This document shows positions 26,172 through 35,304 of a DNA stretch of 64,000 nt, in pieces. This stretch comes from Chryseobacterium joostei (lineage in GTDB: Bacteria > Bacteroidota > Bacteroidia > Flavobacteriales > Weeksellaceae). The stretch covers positions 2,170,001 through 2,234,000 of the forward strand of contig NZ_CP033926.1 in the NCBI RefSeq assembly GCF_003815775.1, in the 5' to 3' direction. Each line of letters starts with the position of its first letter. The first letter of the stretch is position 1. Under the pieces are notes generated by a model. That model saw only the letters and a program-made list of their open reading frames with translations, had not been told where the DNA came from and did no database searches. The position numbers and the translations under genes were made by a program.

Positions 26172-28697
26172 ATGGGAAACTTAACAATCATCGGAAACGA
26201 TAAGCCTGTGATAGGAAAACAGGAAATGTATTCTGTTTCTACAATAAATGGCTGGATGAATCCTTTACAACCTATTAAAAACCCTTTGCAAGTACCCCAA
26301 GCACATTGGGAAGTGATGGTACAGACTAAAACAGGCTGGAGAAAAGGTGGAAGTGATAAAGAAGGTCAAATGGTTCCTTATATTTTCGGACAGAAGAGTT
26401 TATTTCATAAGGGAATAAAGATCATTGTACGTCAGGGCGAAGACTATGGAGAACTGATTGTACATCCACAAAGGGCTAAAGAACCTAAAATAACCAGAGT
26501 GGAACTTCTGGATGCTAACTATAAACCTATTCCAAAAGGTAAAAAGCTAAGCTATAAAGATACCATTATTGCAAGGGCATATTGTGTAGAGATGTTCGAG
26601 ATGAATATTGCTTTTACCCTTTGGGAAGATGATGCTCAGGGAGAAGGACACAATCCTACAATAAATGCTTTGAATAAAATAAACCCTGTCCCTGTTCTTA
26701 GCAGAGTGAATGAAAAAGGAATGGCAGAAGCTGTTTTCAGATTACCTTTTTACACGATGGCTGTACTGATAGCCAATGCACGTACTGCATCAGGCGATAA
26801 AAGCGAGGGAGCAACCCACGAATATTATGTAACGGCTGATGTAGTTAGTAAACATATACAAAAAGCAAGTCCTAACGTAAATGTAGTTAATCCTACTTAT
26901 AATCCAGAACCTCCAAGAAAAAGACAGGTTCCTAAAGGGGATACTCCCACACCAGCAAAACCTAAAACACCTCCAGCTCCAGAGAAGCCCAAACCTAAAC
27001 CTGATGGGAATTCAGCAAAATTCCCAGTAACCACAGGTGGAAAAAAAAGTGATGATCCGCAGGGAAAGATACTAAGTGCTGAATTTGTTGATGGAAAAGG
27101 AAACAAACTTCATTCTTCCAAAGTGGGGGCAACCGTCATCATGAAGATTACAGCAAAGGATATGAAAAACAAAAAAGTGACGGTGAAAATATGGGAGGAA
27201 GATAATATCAAATGGACTAATGATAAGATTTTTGAGAAAGATTATGAATTGCTTTATGACAAAAATTTCATCTGGGTTGTTTTAACAAAAAACATGTTTA
27301 TCGAAGGCAATGATGGCGGTAGTGATAGCAGTAGACAGGATTATTTTATAGAAGTAATACACAATGATATTTCTGTAAACTCTGCCGTGATGCCTGTGAG
27401 TATAGATGCAACTCCTACAGAAGTGGAAAGTGGGAATAGTGCAACGATGGTGAAAGAACCGAAACAAGGAAAAACTCTTTCTAGTTGTATTTGTAAAGAA
27501 CAATATAAAGACTTGATTTGGGGAGAAAAAGTCAGCTGTGAATTTAGAAAAAAAGTTATACAAATAGCAAAAAGACTAGGAAAAGATCCTAATTTGTTAA
27601 TGGCAGGAATGGCATTGGAGACAGGAAAAACATTTTCACCAACCGCAGGAAAGAAAACAAGCTATGTTGGACTCATACAATTTGGAGATTCCGCAGCAGA
27701 ATCCGTTGGAACTACAAGAGCTGATTTATTAAAAATGACCGCAATACAGCAATTAGATTATGTTGAGAAATATTTAGCAAAAAAGAAAGATAAAATAAAT
27801 ACTCTTACAGATTTTTACTTATCAATATTAATGCCCGTTGATGTTGGAAGAGGAAATCAACCTAACCATGTTGTTTTTGATAATCAATACCCCTTAGCAT
27901 ATAAAAAAAATGGAAAATTAACAGATTTAAGCAAATCAAGACATTACGGCTACAGACAAAATCCAACTTTTCTTCATGAAGAAGGTGAAAAAAAAAGATA
28001 CGAAAATGGAGGAAAAAAGGAATATGATGGAGAGGGAAAGACTTATATTTGGGAAATTGAAAAAAGCATTAGTAACTTCTATGAAGAAGGAAAAGCTCAT
28101 AAAGTTAAAACTTTTGAATGTCAAAAAAGCCAAGAACAAAAAATCCAACCTACTTTGGAAAAAGGAGTATGGAACGTTATCATTACAGAAAAATATACTG
28201 GTAGTAAATGTACACATAAAGAAAAAACCCCCATTAGGAACAACTGTAGAAGAGGAAAGATGGAGGTTTACGATCACTCAGGAAAGATTGTTTTTACAAT
28301 AAAAGATTGTCTACTTGAAGGGATAGCAGGAGAAGATAGAATGATAACAGATTCTGATGCTCCGTTTGGAATATATCAAATAGCATCATCTCCATTTATA
28401 ATGGGATCATCATCAGGAAAAAAAAGAACGACTTATGGTCCCAATCCAAGACTGGCATTTGAGCCAATAAAGGGTACTGGTGATGAAGCAGATAAAAGTG
28501 GTAGATCAGCCATAAGAATTCATGGTGGAAGGCAAGAAACGGAAACATTTGAGCCAAGAAAAAATCCAGATCTACTGAGAACGAAAGGATGTATAAGAAT
28601 ATGGGATTCTGAGGCTAAGCAGTTTTATGATTGGTGGGTTGAATATCATAAAAATAATCCAAACGTTAAACCTGGAAAATTAACTTTAAAGAAATAA
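26172..28697 (+). CDS. Candidate T6SS effector with muramidase-like and L,D-transpeptidase-like domains
   Basis: 841 aa without a signal peptide. Layout: an N-terminal module (about 1-235), a Pro/Lys-rich linker (245-285), an Ig-like module (295-400), a lysozyme-like domain (about 455-570) with MAGMALETGKTF, where the Glu near residue 483 is the candidate catalytic acid, and a C-terminal YkuD-like domain (about 690-835) with IRIHGGR (His ~784) and TKGCIRIWD (Cys ~807). Such a protein would cut glycan strands and act on stem peptides. It follows the PAAR-like gene and precedes a lipoprotein candidate immunity. Whether the YkuD part cuts, exchanges or caps peptides is unknown. Confidence 0.8.
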   Translation: MGNLTIIGNDKPVIGKQEMYSVSTINGWMNPLQPIKNPLQVPQAHWEVMVQTKTGWRKGGSDKEGQMVPYIFGQKSLFHKGIKIIVRQGEDYGELIVHPQRAKEPKITRVELLDANYKPIPKGKKLSYKDTIIARAYCVEMFEMNIAFTLWEDDAQGEGHNPTINALNKINPVPVLSRVNEKGMAEAVFRLPFYTMAVLIANARTASGDKSEGATHEYYVTADVVSKHIQKASPNVNVVNPTYNPEPPRKRQVPKGDTPTPAKPKTPPAPEKPKPKPDGNSAKFPVTTGGKKSDDPQGKILSAEFVDGKGNKLHSSKVGATVIMKITAKDMKNKKVTVKIWEEDNIKWTNDKIFEKDYELLYDKNFIWVVLTKNMFIEGNDGGSDSSRQDYFIEVIHNDISVNSAVMPVSIDATPTEVESGNSATMVKEPKQGKTLSSCICKEQYKDLIWGEKVSCEFRKKVIQIAKRLGKDPNLLMAGMALETGKTFSPTAGKKTSYVGLIQFGDSAAESVGTTRADLLKMTAIQQLDYVEKYLAKKKDKINTLTDFYLSILMPVDVGRGNQPNHVVFDNQYPLAYKKNGKLTDLSKSRHYGYRQNPTFLHEEGEKKRYENGGKKEYDGEGKTYIWEIEKSISNFYEEGKAHKVKTFECQKSQEQKIQPTLEKGVWNVIITEKYTGSKCTHKEKTPIRNNCRRGKMEVYDHSGKIVFTIKDCLLEGIAGEDRMITDSDAPFGIYQIASSPFIMGSSSGKKRTTYGPNPRLAFEPIKGTGDEADKSGRSAIRIHGGRQETETFEPRKNPDLLRTKGCIRIWDSEAKQFYDWWVEYHKNNPNVKPGKLTLKK

Positions 28698-28700
28698 ATC

Positions 28701-29762
28701 ATGTTAAATAGATTATTAAGCATATTTTTTTTAAGCTTTTTATTTGTGACATATAGCTGTCAAAAAAACAACAAAAAACAAGATAATCTTATGAATAATA
28801 CTCAGGTCATAAATGAAACGAGGTTGATAGATGGTATTACTATTGATAATACAATTTTTCAAAAAAACGATATCGACCTCAAAAAATATCAATATAATAA
28901 TCAGTATATTGAAGATATAGAGATTAAAGATTTATTAGATAAAAATTATAGGACTGAGTTTATAAAATTTTTAAAAGAGACAAAAACTGAAGATGATGAA
29001 TTTAAATCAACATTAGTCTCTCAATTATTGATTATCAGAATGATTCAATTGTCAGATGTAAATGCATTTTACATCTTATCCGAACTTTCCAAAGATAATG
29101 ATGTAGCCTATAATGGTGTTGAATTATATGGTGAGAAACTTACAAAGTTCTTTATAGAGAATCCATTATTTTTTATACAACAGGGAGCCAAATATCATGA
29201 AACGACATTATTAAATACAATTTTTCCACAATTAGATGAATTTTTTGTAAAACAGTCTTTTTTTAAGGATAATTTGGGTGATATTGATTTAAAGAATGGG
29301 CAGTTATTTCTCTTCCCAGATAAAGAAAAAGAATTTAGCGAGTCTTTTAAAAGAAAAATATCTAAATTTAGTACTGAGGAGTGTATATTTTCGCCAAGTT
29401 TATACACCGCATGGCAAAACAAAACAATAAATTTCATAGATATCAGTCCACTTTTTGGTGAAGAACTATTGATAAAGCTTAATGTATTTGAAAGAAATTA
29501 TTTTAATCAAAATATTCAAAACACATTAAAAGGATATATAATTAATTCCGAAAAAACAGCCAGCCAGTCTTCAGCCATCATAATTGACCCAGATGGCTAT
29601 ACCAATTTAAGAAAAGATAAAAATACCTCCTCTGAGGTTCTACAAAAGGTAAAATCAGGAGAACATATTGAGGTTTTGGATAATGCTGGAGATTGGTTTT
29701 TAGTCAAGACTAATGAAGGAAAAGAAGGATATATTCATAAAAGCAGGATAAAATCAAAATAA
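28701..29762 (+). CDS. Lipoprotein with C-terminal SH3 domain, candidate immunity
   Basis: 353 aa. Lipobox VTYSC after a short signal, an unrecognised helical middle, and a bacterial SH3 domain in the last ~65 residues (YTNLRKDKNTSSEVLQKV, GDWFLVKT, GKEGYIHKSRI). SH3b domains bind cell-wall peptides. It starts 3 nt after the effector stop, so the pair is co-expressed. Periplasmic lipoprotein immunities are the usual partners of peptidoglycan-targeting effectors. The immunity role is inferred. Confidence 0.7.
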   Translation: MLNRLLSIFFLSFLFVTYSCQKNNKKQDNLMNNTQVINETRLIDGITIDNTIFQKNDIDLKKYQYNNQYIEDIEIKDLLDKNYRTEFIKFLKETKTEDDEFKSTLVSQLLIIRMIQLSDVNAFYILSELSKDNDVAYNGVELYGEKLTKFFIENPLFFIQQGAKYHETTLLNTIFPQLDEFFVKQSFFKDNLGDIDLKNGQLFLFPDKEKEFSESFKRKISKFSTEECIFSPSLYTAWQNKTINFIDISPLFGEELLIKLNVFERNYFNQNIQNTLKGYIINSEKTASQSSAIIIDPDGYTNLRKDKNTSSEVLQKVKSGEHIEVLDNAGDWFLVKTNEGKEGYIHKSRIKSK

Positions 29763-29772
29763 TGTATCCTTA

Positions 29773-30147
29773 ATGAACAACATCGAAAAATTACTAAACT
29801 CTTTGATAGAGCAAGCAGAATTATTTCTAAAAGAAAATGGTGAGTTTGCTCCTTTTGGTACATACATTAGAGCAAATGGCGATTTGACTTACATTGGTGC
29901 TTATTCTGAAACAACTGATTCAAACGAAATGTATGATCTACTAATACAAGGAGTAAGAGAAGATCTAAAGGACGAAGATATCCGAGCAACAGCTATTGCC
30001 TGGAATGGTACAGTTGATGGAAAAGATGTTATTGTTACAGAAGTATTTCTTTCTTTAGATGGTAATTACCAAAGTATTCACCCATATACAATTGAAAATG
30101 GGTCAGTAATTTTCGGTGATGAAATTAAACCACGTATTAACCGCTAA
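29773..30147 (+). CDS. Hypothetical protein, possible immunity-cluster member
   Basis: 124 aa, soluble, acidic, with no signal peptide. It begins 10 nt after the SH3 lipoprotein stop. It has a compact alpha/beta pattern (IRANGDLTYIGAYSETTDSN, TAIAWNGTVDGKDVIV). It resembles small orphan immunity-type proteins that accumulate behind effector genes. A cytoplasmic target would not match the cell-wall effector, so it may protect against something else. Confidence 0.55.
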   Translation: MNNIEKLLNSLIEQAELFLKENGEFAPFGTYIRANGDLTYIGAYSETTDSNEMYDLLIQGVREDLKDEDIRATAIAWNGTVDGKDVIVTEVFLSLDGNYQSIHPYTIENGSVIFGDEIKPRINR

Positions 30148-30162
30148 CAAATTAATAACAAG

Positions 30163-30864
30163 ATGAATAACTTTCTTTTAGAATGGTATTATAAAGAGGA
30201 TGAAAGAAGATATGCCTTAGATAATTCGTTGAATATTCCAATTGGAATATTGACGGGTCTGGTTGCTGGAATTTATTATTTAATTAGCAAGTACAACTAC
30301 CAAGATGAGAATATCTATTTAAAAGTGGCTTTTATAGCGTGTATAGCGACAACAGTAACTTTCTGGATTATAAGTATAGTATACGTTCTATTATCTTATA
30401 ATGGAATATTTAAAAGTAAAAAATATACTTATCGTTATTTTCCTTGTACTGATTTTGTAAAAAAAGAAGAGAATAAACTGGAACCTTATTATGAGAGCCA
30501 TAAAGATTATTTCATAGCGAATGATATTACTTTTGAAATGTTAGTAGCAAAAAATGTTGATGAAATTTTGTCTAGTTGCATTAATAGAAATATGTTTAAC
30601 AATGACAGGAAAGCAAATTATTTGTATAAATCTAAAATTCATTTAATAAATTGCACAGCAACTATATTTTTGACAGGAATCTTTTTCAGTATTAATTATA
30701 TCCAACATGAAAAACAAGAAATATATAATATAAAAATTATGAATCAAAGACTATCAGGAGGGCAAACACCAACTCCGCCACCGCCACCACCTAGACCGCA
30801 AGAACCTAGAGAAGTGTCGCAAGGAGGGCCAATAAGAACTAGCTCTCCTAAAACAGGAAAATAA
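30163..30864 (+). CDS. Membrane protein with proline-rich tail
   Basis: 233 aa. Three membrane helices (about 25-43, 53-75 and 165-183), and a C-terminal Pro/Gly-rich tail (PTPPPPPPRPQEP) reminiscent of peptidoglycan- or protein-binding tails. It ends just before a strong bidirectional terminator and is probably the last gene of the cluster. Function unknown. Confidence 0.6.
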   Translation: MNNFLLEWYYKEDERRYALDNSLNIPIGILTGLVAGIYYLISKYNYQDENIYLKVAFIACIATTVTFWIISIVYVLLSYNGIFKSKKYTYRYFPCTDFVKKEENKLEPYYESHKDYFIANDITFEMLVAKNVDEILSSCINRNMFNNDRKANYLYKSKIHLINCTATIFLTGIFFSINYIQHEKQEIYNIKIMNQRLSGGQTPTPPPPPPRPQEPREVSQGGPIRTSSPKTGK

Positions 30865-30866
30865 TT

Positions 30867-30902
30867 AAAATAACCTTGGCTAAATTATTCCAAGGTTATT
30901 TT
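30867..30902. terminator. Bidirectional terminator between convergent genes
   Basis: 13-bp perfect stem (AAAATAACCTTGG and its complement), 10-nt loop, T run on both strands. Confidence 0.9.
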
Positions 30903-30923
30903 TTTATCTATTTATCATAAAAA

Positions 30924-31607
30924 TTAATCAGCATATTTATCCAAATAAATATTAGTTAATGTTCTTACCAATCTGTTTTTATTCTTTATATATTGCTCCA
31001 CAAAACCTTTCACGAAGAAAAAGTCAACAATAATTACTGTAAAGCCCATTAATAGTATAATAGAAATTAGAATTCTAGAACCATCATAAAAATCCTGCAT
31101 ATCTGTTGAATAATCTAAGAACTTAGATAAGAACCCTCCTGTTATAATTGAAATCGTTATTACTACCGTTTGCACTGAAAGCCCATAGGAATATTTATTT
31201 TGTTGAGCTGAAAGTTTATCTATCAAAAAGAGCAAATTATCTTTTTTAGTCAGAGTATCTCCCAGTAAATCTATTAGTACCCTTTTTTGTATTTCCAAAA
31301 ATGAACTATAATTATACTTGTTATTGTCAATCAAGGCATAACTATAATAGGTTCTAATAACGACTTCAATCTTAGTTACCAAAAAATTAGCGGATATACC
31401 ACAAAATACTATCATAAGAGAAAATGTCAAAAATATCCATGATTCCTTTTCATAGAATAAAAGTATAAAAGATGCTATTGTAGGTAGCAATGGCGGGATT
31501 ATAATGTAAGCCCACCATTTAATCTTGAACTTTTTGTAAACTAAATTGTAAATAGAAATCTTAGCATTGTACTTAGTAATTTCTTCAATGTGATTTTTTT
31601 GATTCAT
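30924..31607 (-). CDS. Four-TM membrane protein, unknown
   Basis: About 227 aa from ATG 31607 (a TTG 21 nt upstream is less likely). Two pairs of membrane helices (near 33-55, 60-80, 145-165 and 180-200) with a cytoplasmic helical region between them. No motif recognised. Transcribed towards the terminator; no obvious functional link to the polymerase gene upstream. Confidence 0.6.
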   Translation of the reverse strand: MNQKNHIEEITKYNAKISIYNLVYKKFKIKWWAYIIIPPLLPTIASFILLFYEKESWIFLTFSLMIVFCGISANFLVTKIEVVIRTYYSYALIDNNKYNYSSFLEIQKRVLIDLLGDTLTKKDNLLFLIDKLSAQQNKYSYGLSVQTVVITISIITGGFLSKFLDYSTDMQDFYDGSRILISIILLMGFTVIIVDFFFVKGFVEQYIKNKNRLVRTLTNIYLDKYAD

Positions 31608-31777
31608 AATATTTTTTTTAGGGCGCAAATATATTAAATCACAATCATTAGAAAAATTAAATCCTTCAAAGCCTTTTTTAGTAAAGCTTACGGAAAACCA
31701 TAATCTTGTTTACTTCTTTTAAATAAAGTACAAATTATCACTAAAACACTTACTCTACCTAAGCAATCATTTTGATT

Positions 31778-33343
31778 TTAAGCTACTTTCAGGCACTCAC
31801 AATCCTTACACCATGCATCACATTTAAAACTCGGTAAAATACCGTCAGAATAGCTTAAAAATAGTTCCTTAACAGCAGTTTCCATGATCGGAAACCAGCT
31901 CTGAGTAGTACAGAAAGAATCATGTATTGTCCAAAGCGGCATTTGAGGATATTTTTCACAAAGTTCCTTTGAGATCTTATCAAGTACACAATCAGATTCA
32001 ACCTGTTGCAGAAGTCTAGGAAACAACTTGAACGAATCTGATTCATCTGTGGTAGCCTTAAAAGTCTCAATACATTCACAAAGCAATGGAAAATGCAGCT
32101 TAAAGATCATATATTCTTTTGAAGGTCTTGTAAGTGGGGTGTACAGAATTTGAAGTGTCAATCTTTTCATTAAATCTCGTTTACTCTTAAACTCACAAAG
32201 CTCGATTAGTTTTTTGCTGGAATTATAAAAACGATGTTGATAATACTCGATTAGTTCACCATCACTATCAGAAACTACTTTAAAAGGTTTAATATCAGGA
32301 AAAAGTGGCATTAAAAATTCATAAAACTGGCCTGTCAACACCGCATTTTTCAAAGGGCTAAATTCCTCTTGAAATGCTTTACTAGAGGTGATTTGTTGTA
32401 ATTTCTGCATCATTATACCCATATCACTATTATTATTAAATACTTTATTTATAATTCCTCTAACATTACTATTCTCTAAATTCTCCAATACTAAAACCAT
32501 AAAATAGGGTTGTGAGTTCTTAATATCCAGACTTTGAATGTTTTCATCATGATAAGTCAGATACGGGCGAAATATAGATGGCATGTTGGTTAAATTAGTA
32601 TGTAATCTATTATCAGAATCAGATTTACGGGAAACTCTGAAACATTGTTCTTTCAACATTAGTGCCGAGTACCAGTAGTTATACACTCTTGATAAGATTG
32701 GGTTGAATACATTGTAGTTCAAATTATATTTGTTATAGCAAAATTCCGATTGCATATCATAACACAGGCGATCAAAATCAATATGAAGGCCTTCATCAAA
32801 CCAAGTACATAATTGCGGGCATGATGAAAAACAGTCATTAAAAAGATCTTCTTTCAGCAGTTTTTTATTAAAATTCACATCAGAAATTTCAAAAACTTGA
32901 AAGTTAACACATTCAGTACCTTCAAATTTGATATTAGAAAAGTTATATCTAAAACTTTTGCTTTTTTTAGCACTTGTTGAATACTCCTTATATTCAAGAA
33001 TACCAATATCAAGAAAGTATTTAAAATACTCTTTGTATCTGTAGTTTTTATCTTTTAGTGCCTGAGCGAACAATGGGACATAACCATATTTATATATTTT
33101 GTCCTTTTTCCGTGCTGGAACACTAATAATTAAGCTAAGGTAATACAAGGCTATATCCTCTTTGAATCCTTTAAATGGCGGTTGTTCTTGAAGCTTGTCT
33201 TGAAGATAATTATAAATGATCGTAGGTAATACTACTTTCCACTTAAAATCTTTGTGATAGAAAGCCGTTACATTTATTTTACGGTTTAATTTTTTGCTTT
33301 TATATTGTTGCATATTTGTTTGTTTTTGTTGAAAATTAGGCAT
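31778..33343 (-). CDS. TV-Pol / T7-RNAP-like single-subunit polymerase
   Basis: 521 aa. Palm and fingers motifs of the PolA/T7-RNAP superfamily are seen in order: motif A LDIKNSQP (Asp ~273), motif B RDLMKR...Y (Arg ~389, Lys ~393, Tyr ~401, the same R-x3-KR-x6-Y spacing as T7 RNA polymerase), and motif C TIHDSFCT (His-Asp ~474-475). It lacks the bulky N-terminal domain of T7 RNAP. The TV-Pol family was described from mobile elements and phages and is proposed to prime or replicate element DNA. The C-terminus has a Cys cluster (KCDAWCKDCECL). Most likely the replication protein of the island. Confidence 0.75.
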   Translation of the reverse strand: MPNFQQKQTNMQQYKSKKLNRKINVTAFYHKDFKWKVVLPTIIYNYLQDKLQEQPPFKGFKEDIALYYLSLIISVPARKKDKIYKYGYVPLFAQALKDKNYRYKEYFKYFLDIGILEYKEYSTSAKKSKSFRYNFSNIKFEGTECVNFQVFEISDVNFNKKLLKEDLFNDCFSSCPQLCTWFDEGLHIDFDRLCYDMQSEFCYNKYNLNYNVFNPILSRVYNYWYSALMLKEQCFRVSRKSDSDNRLHTNLTNMPSIFRPYLTYHDENIQSLDIKNSQPYFMVLVLENLENSNVRGIINKVFNNNSDMGIMMQKLQQITSSKAFQEEFSPLKNAVLTGQFYEFLMPLFPDIKPFKVVSDSDGELIEYYQHRFYNSSKKLIELCEFKSKRDLMKRLTLQILYTPLTRPSKEYMIFKLHFPLLCECIETFKATTDESDSFKLFPRLLQQVESDCVLDKISKELCEKYPQMPLWTIHDSFCTTQSWFPIMETAVKELFLSYSDGILPSFKCDAWCKDCECLKVA

Positions 33344-33458
33344 AGCAATAGCTCTCCATAGTAACCTTACTACGGCTAAACCTCGAATTGTTAAAATTTT
33401 TGGAGATTTAAAAAGTTTACTACCCAGCAGTTGAAGTTAAACTGGTTATTCTGCTAGA

Positions 33459-34229
33459 TTATTCAGAAATTGAATATGAAAATAAGTCGTAAGGTTTTCT
33501 TTTTTCTGGATATTCTCTTATCCGTAGGTGTGAATCCCATTCATCAATACCCCCGCCATGCTTGTCTTTGAGGCTTAATGATTTTGCCTGATAAGTCCCC
33601 AGTTGTTTTACAAAGCATTTTACATTATTTTTAACGGAAGCATCAATCAATTTCTCCATCCACGCTAACTCCATAGGTCTGTATCTATGCTTTCCCGTAT
33701 CATAACCGCTTTCACCACCGATAATACACCAATCTAGAAGATTCATATTTTGGTCCCACTCAATCTCTCCGATTAGAGGTTCAAAACTCGCAAAAGTGAT
33801 ACATGACAGATCATTCAAATAAGCAATTCTACTTACTTGCTGTTGGCTTTCGACAGAAACCCCAATCCAGACATTATGTAATGATTCAAAATAACTAGGA
33901 AGATGATCTTTGATTCTTTCAGGTCTTTTGGTAAGTATCAGGTAGGTATGATGTGGAGTTTTTCGGATAATTTCCCATGCTTCATTTCTCCATAGGTCTG
34001 CTTCTTCAATAAACCAATCACTCCACGAACAAGTAAAGATCATTCTGGGTTGTTTCCATTTCATAGGTTCTTTGAATCTTGTTTTTGATCTAAAAACTTT
34101 TTGGGGATTACCTCCATAGTTTTCTTGATCTCTATACATATAACAGAATTTGCATCCTGGTGATATTTTTTGACAGCCATACCACGGATTCCATGTGTTA
34201 TCTGTCCATTGAATTTTTGTATTTTCCAT
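33459..34229 (-). CDS. DUF5131 (phage Gp37/Gp68) family protein
   Basis: 256 aa. The family opening IQWTDNTWNPWYGCQKI is followed by SPGCKFCYMYRDQ, a cysteine set suggesting an iron-sulfur or radical-SAM-like site, and the conserved RPERIKDHLPSYF and GGESGYDTGKHRY blocks. Family members are common on phages and islands; the reaction is unknown. Often seen next to a TcmP-type partner, but none is visible here. Confidence 0.88.
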   Translation of the reverse strand: MENTKIQWTDNTWNPWYGCQKISPGCKFCYMYRDQENYGGNPQKVFRSKTRFKEPMKWKQPRMIFTCSWSDWFIEEADLWRNEAWEIIRKTPHHTYLILTKRPERIKDHLPSYFESLHNVWIGVSVESQQQVSRIAYLNDLSCITFASFEPLIGEIEWDQNMNLLDWCIIGGESGYDTGKHRYRPMELAWMEKLIDASVKNNVKCFVKQLGTYQAKSLSLKDKHGGGIDEWDSHLRIREYPEKRKPYDLFSYSISE

Positions 34230-34350
34230 AATCTATTAAAAAAAAAATGACACAAAGGGTACCCACACAGTACTCAAACTATGTCTTGATTAATATTAAA
34301 AGTGTGAATTTTTAAGTAGATCGGGACTGTTTAGAATTTCCCGAATAAGA

Positions 34351-34614
34351 TTAAGAAGCCAATCCTAATTTTGCTTGAATTTCATTGCGGGTATAATACA
34401 CTCTACCACCGAAGTCGATAGGAACTAAAATCCCGCTTTTTGACCAATTGTTTAATGTTCCGAGCGAAACTCCGAAATACTCTGCTGTTTCTACTCTCGT
34501 CATTATTTCTTTACCCTCTGGCTTATACATTTCTGCCAGTTTACACTCAAATTGATTTAATTTACCATCAATTAAATCTTCAATTTTTTTGAAAAAATCT
34601 TTAAAATAATCCAT
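34351..34614 (-). CDS. Excisionase-type helix-turn-helix protein
   Basis: 87 aa. A MerR/AlpA-like HTH spans about 35-80 (MTRVETAEYFGVSLGTLNNWSKSG, split here across the helix; RVYYTRNEI follows). Such proteins act as recombination directionality factors for tyrosine integrases or as regulators of the element. It lies between the DUF5131 gene and the zinc-ribbon gene upstream of the integrase. Confidence 0.82.
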   Translation of the reverse strand: MDYFKDFFKKIEDLIDGKLNQFECKLAEMYKPEGKEIMTRVETAEYFGVSLGTLNNWSKSGILVPIDFGGRVYYTRNEIQAKLGLAS

Positions 34615-34800
34615 ATTATTTGTTTTTATATCTCATTTAATACCACAAAATTATGAACTATACAAAAGAAACACAAAAGCATTAAAATCGTTTTAATCCT
34701 TTCGTAGCCCTATTTCTAATGAAAATTTGAATTTGAATCTATCAGGGAGTTTCAAAGAAAAGTTAAAATTTGTTAAAATTAAAAAATATCGGAACAGCAC

Positions 34801-35304
34801 CTAAAAATCAATCAACCAATTCCAGATACCGTCCTGTACCTCTGACGGCTGTCTGAAAAAGAAAGTTTGATGAAAGTCAAGCCACCATAAATGCATCAAA
34901 CGGTCAGGAATAACATTCGTGTTATCATTTTCAGTCTTGTATTTTTCCCGAAGTTCGGATATTTCAATGTCAAGCTTCCTAATTGTTGCCAGAAGTTGCC
35001 ATATCGAACTGTATGTATCGTGGCCTAATTGTTTCTGTATTTCTGTAGCTGTGACACTTTGGTCAATCACATACAGGTATATAGCACCTAACCAAATACG
35101 AAAAGGGAGCTTACTCCCTCTCATTTTAGTTAATCCTTTCAGATATAAGGTTGCTTTACAGCTTCTGTTTTTACACTCAAAACAAGCTTTTTTCCGTAGC
35201 CAATAGAAACCTCTGGTGTCATTACATCCACATCTCAATCCACGCTCTAAAACTAGCTCTTTCAGACGTTCTGCACATTCACTTTCGCTAGGTAGATTCA
35301 ACAT
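34801..35304 (-). CDS. IS1595-type zinc-ribbon/HTH DNA-binding protein
   Basis: 167 aa. N-terminal zinc ribbon with cysteines in RCGCND and CFECKNRSC, followed by SKLPFRIWLGAIYLY and EIQKQLGHDTYSSIWQLLATIR. This is the pattern of the DNA-binding half of IS1595/ISXO2 transposases, but no DDE catalytic domain follows, so it is not a transposase. Its ATG (35302-35304) overlaps the integrase stop codon, so it is translationally coupled to the integrase and may act in excision or integration (inferred). Confidence 0.65.
   Translation of the reverse strand: MLNLPSESECAERLKELVLERGLRCGCNDTRGFYWLRKKACFECKNRSCKATLYLKGLTKMRGSKLPFRIWLGAIYLYVIDQSVTATEIQKQLGHDTYSSIWQLLATIRKLDIEISELREKYKTENDNTNVIPDRLMHLWWLDFHQTFFFRQPSEVQDGIWNWLIDF

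Noticed and set aside
27936..28302. Opposite-strand and shifted ORFs (113 and 108 aa) within the effector gene
   Set aside because: A-rich/T-rich low-complexity shadows of the effector's Lys-rich linker between its two enzymatic domains.
34801..35304. IS1595 insertion sequence
   Set aside because: Only the zinc-ribbon/HTH part is present; no DDE domain, no terminal inverted repeats, and it is coupled to the integrase.
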